A stretch of 5,389 nt of DNA, taken from positions 1-5,389 of the forward strand of contig CAMWRL010000121.1 in NCBI GenBank assembly GCA_947176685.1. Direction: 5' to 3'. A program made the position numbers and the translations under genes. Positions 5,268 to 5,389 of this stretch are shown here, one piece after another (within the stretch, counting starts at the first letter, position 1; each line of letters opens with the position of its first letter). Below the pieces are notes generated by a model that was not told where the DNA came from, searched no databases, and saw only the letters and a list, made by a program, of their open reading frames with translations. Source of the stretch: an uncultured Ruminococcus sp. (GTDB taxonomy: Bacteria > Bacillota > Clostridia > Oscillospirales > Ruminococcaceae).

Positions 5268-5389
5268 ATGAATAAAAGAATTGCAGTGACAGCCATTGTC
5301 ATTGACGACCCGTCAGCCGTGCAGGAAGTAAACGCCATACTTCACGAATACAGTGAAATCATTATAGGCAGAATGGGCATTCCATACCG
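5268..5389 (+). CDS. TM1266-family [FeFe]-hydrogenase system putative regulator (5' part, cut by window end)
   Basis: The first 40 residues start at the ATG 5268-5270, with AGAAAGG 7 bases upstream. The sequence RIAVTAIVIDD, SAVQEVNAILHEYSEIIIGR and MGIPY matches the start of the small TM1266 family: ~80-residue ACT/NikR-C-like proteins often encoded beside [FeFe]-hydrogenase maturation genes (hydE/F/G) and annotated as their putative regulator. The molecular role is not well established in that family. The frame is open to the window edge. It has its own promoter and leader and is separate from the metal-efflux unit. Hydrogenase maturation genes might follow outside the window, but that cannot be seen here. 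Confidence 0.8.
   Translation, partial: MNKRIAVTAIVIDDPSAVQEVNAILHEYSEIIIGRMGIPY

Overview
The window looks like chromosomal or integrated-element DNA from a low-GC, anaerobic Firmicute, probably a gut Clostridia (Oscillospiraceae/Ruminococcaceae/Lachnospiraceae type). The evidence is AT-rich DNA with strong AGGAGG-type ribosome sites and consensus sigma-A promoters. The clostridial-looking metal P-type ATPase and the start of an [FeFe]-hydrogenase-associated regulator (TM1266 family) at the right edge point the same way. The taxonomic call is inference from gene families recalled from memory.

Layout: 87-581 (minus) is the decayed C-terminal part of a large serine recombinase, with stops, frameshifts and a probable internal deletion. 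765-2058 (minus) is a two-gene regulator operon: an ArsR/SmtB repressor followed 10 bp later by an AraC-type regulator. 2059-2240 is a compact divergent control region with two head-on promoters sharing a -10, an inverted repeat over the start sites, and an 11-bp direct repeat with a 21-bp period. 2241-4588 (plus) holds a 72-residue free HMA metallochaperone, an intrinsic terminator, and a 670-residue P1B-type metal-efflux ATPase without its own HMA domain. A strong terminator at 4691-4731 closes this unit. 4736-5111 (plus) is a broken XRE-family regulator. From inside its tail a near-perfect extended -10 promoter (5076-5104) reads through a structured ~157-nt leader, ending in a terminator-like hairpin, into a TM1266-type gene cut by the window end.

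How it works together (inference): soft-metal ions (Zn/Cd/Pb class) are bound by the small HMA protein and exported by the ATPase. The ArsR protein probably represses both divergent units from the inverted repeat. The AraC protein may bind the 21-bp-spaced direct repeats, giving two-layer control. A terminator between chaperone and pump should make the chaperone more abundant than the pump. Mobile-element-type remnants on both sides suggest the metal module arrived in, or outlived, an integrative element.

The best candidates for undescribed biology are the dual ArsR/AraC control region, a 12-bp motif reused before both plus-strand genes, and the structured leader before the hydrogenase-system regulator. 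No tRNA, rRNA, CRISPR array or complete insertion sequence was seen.
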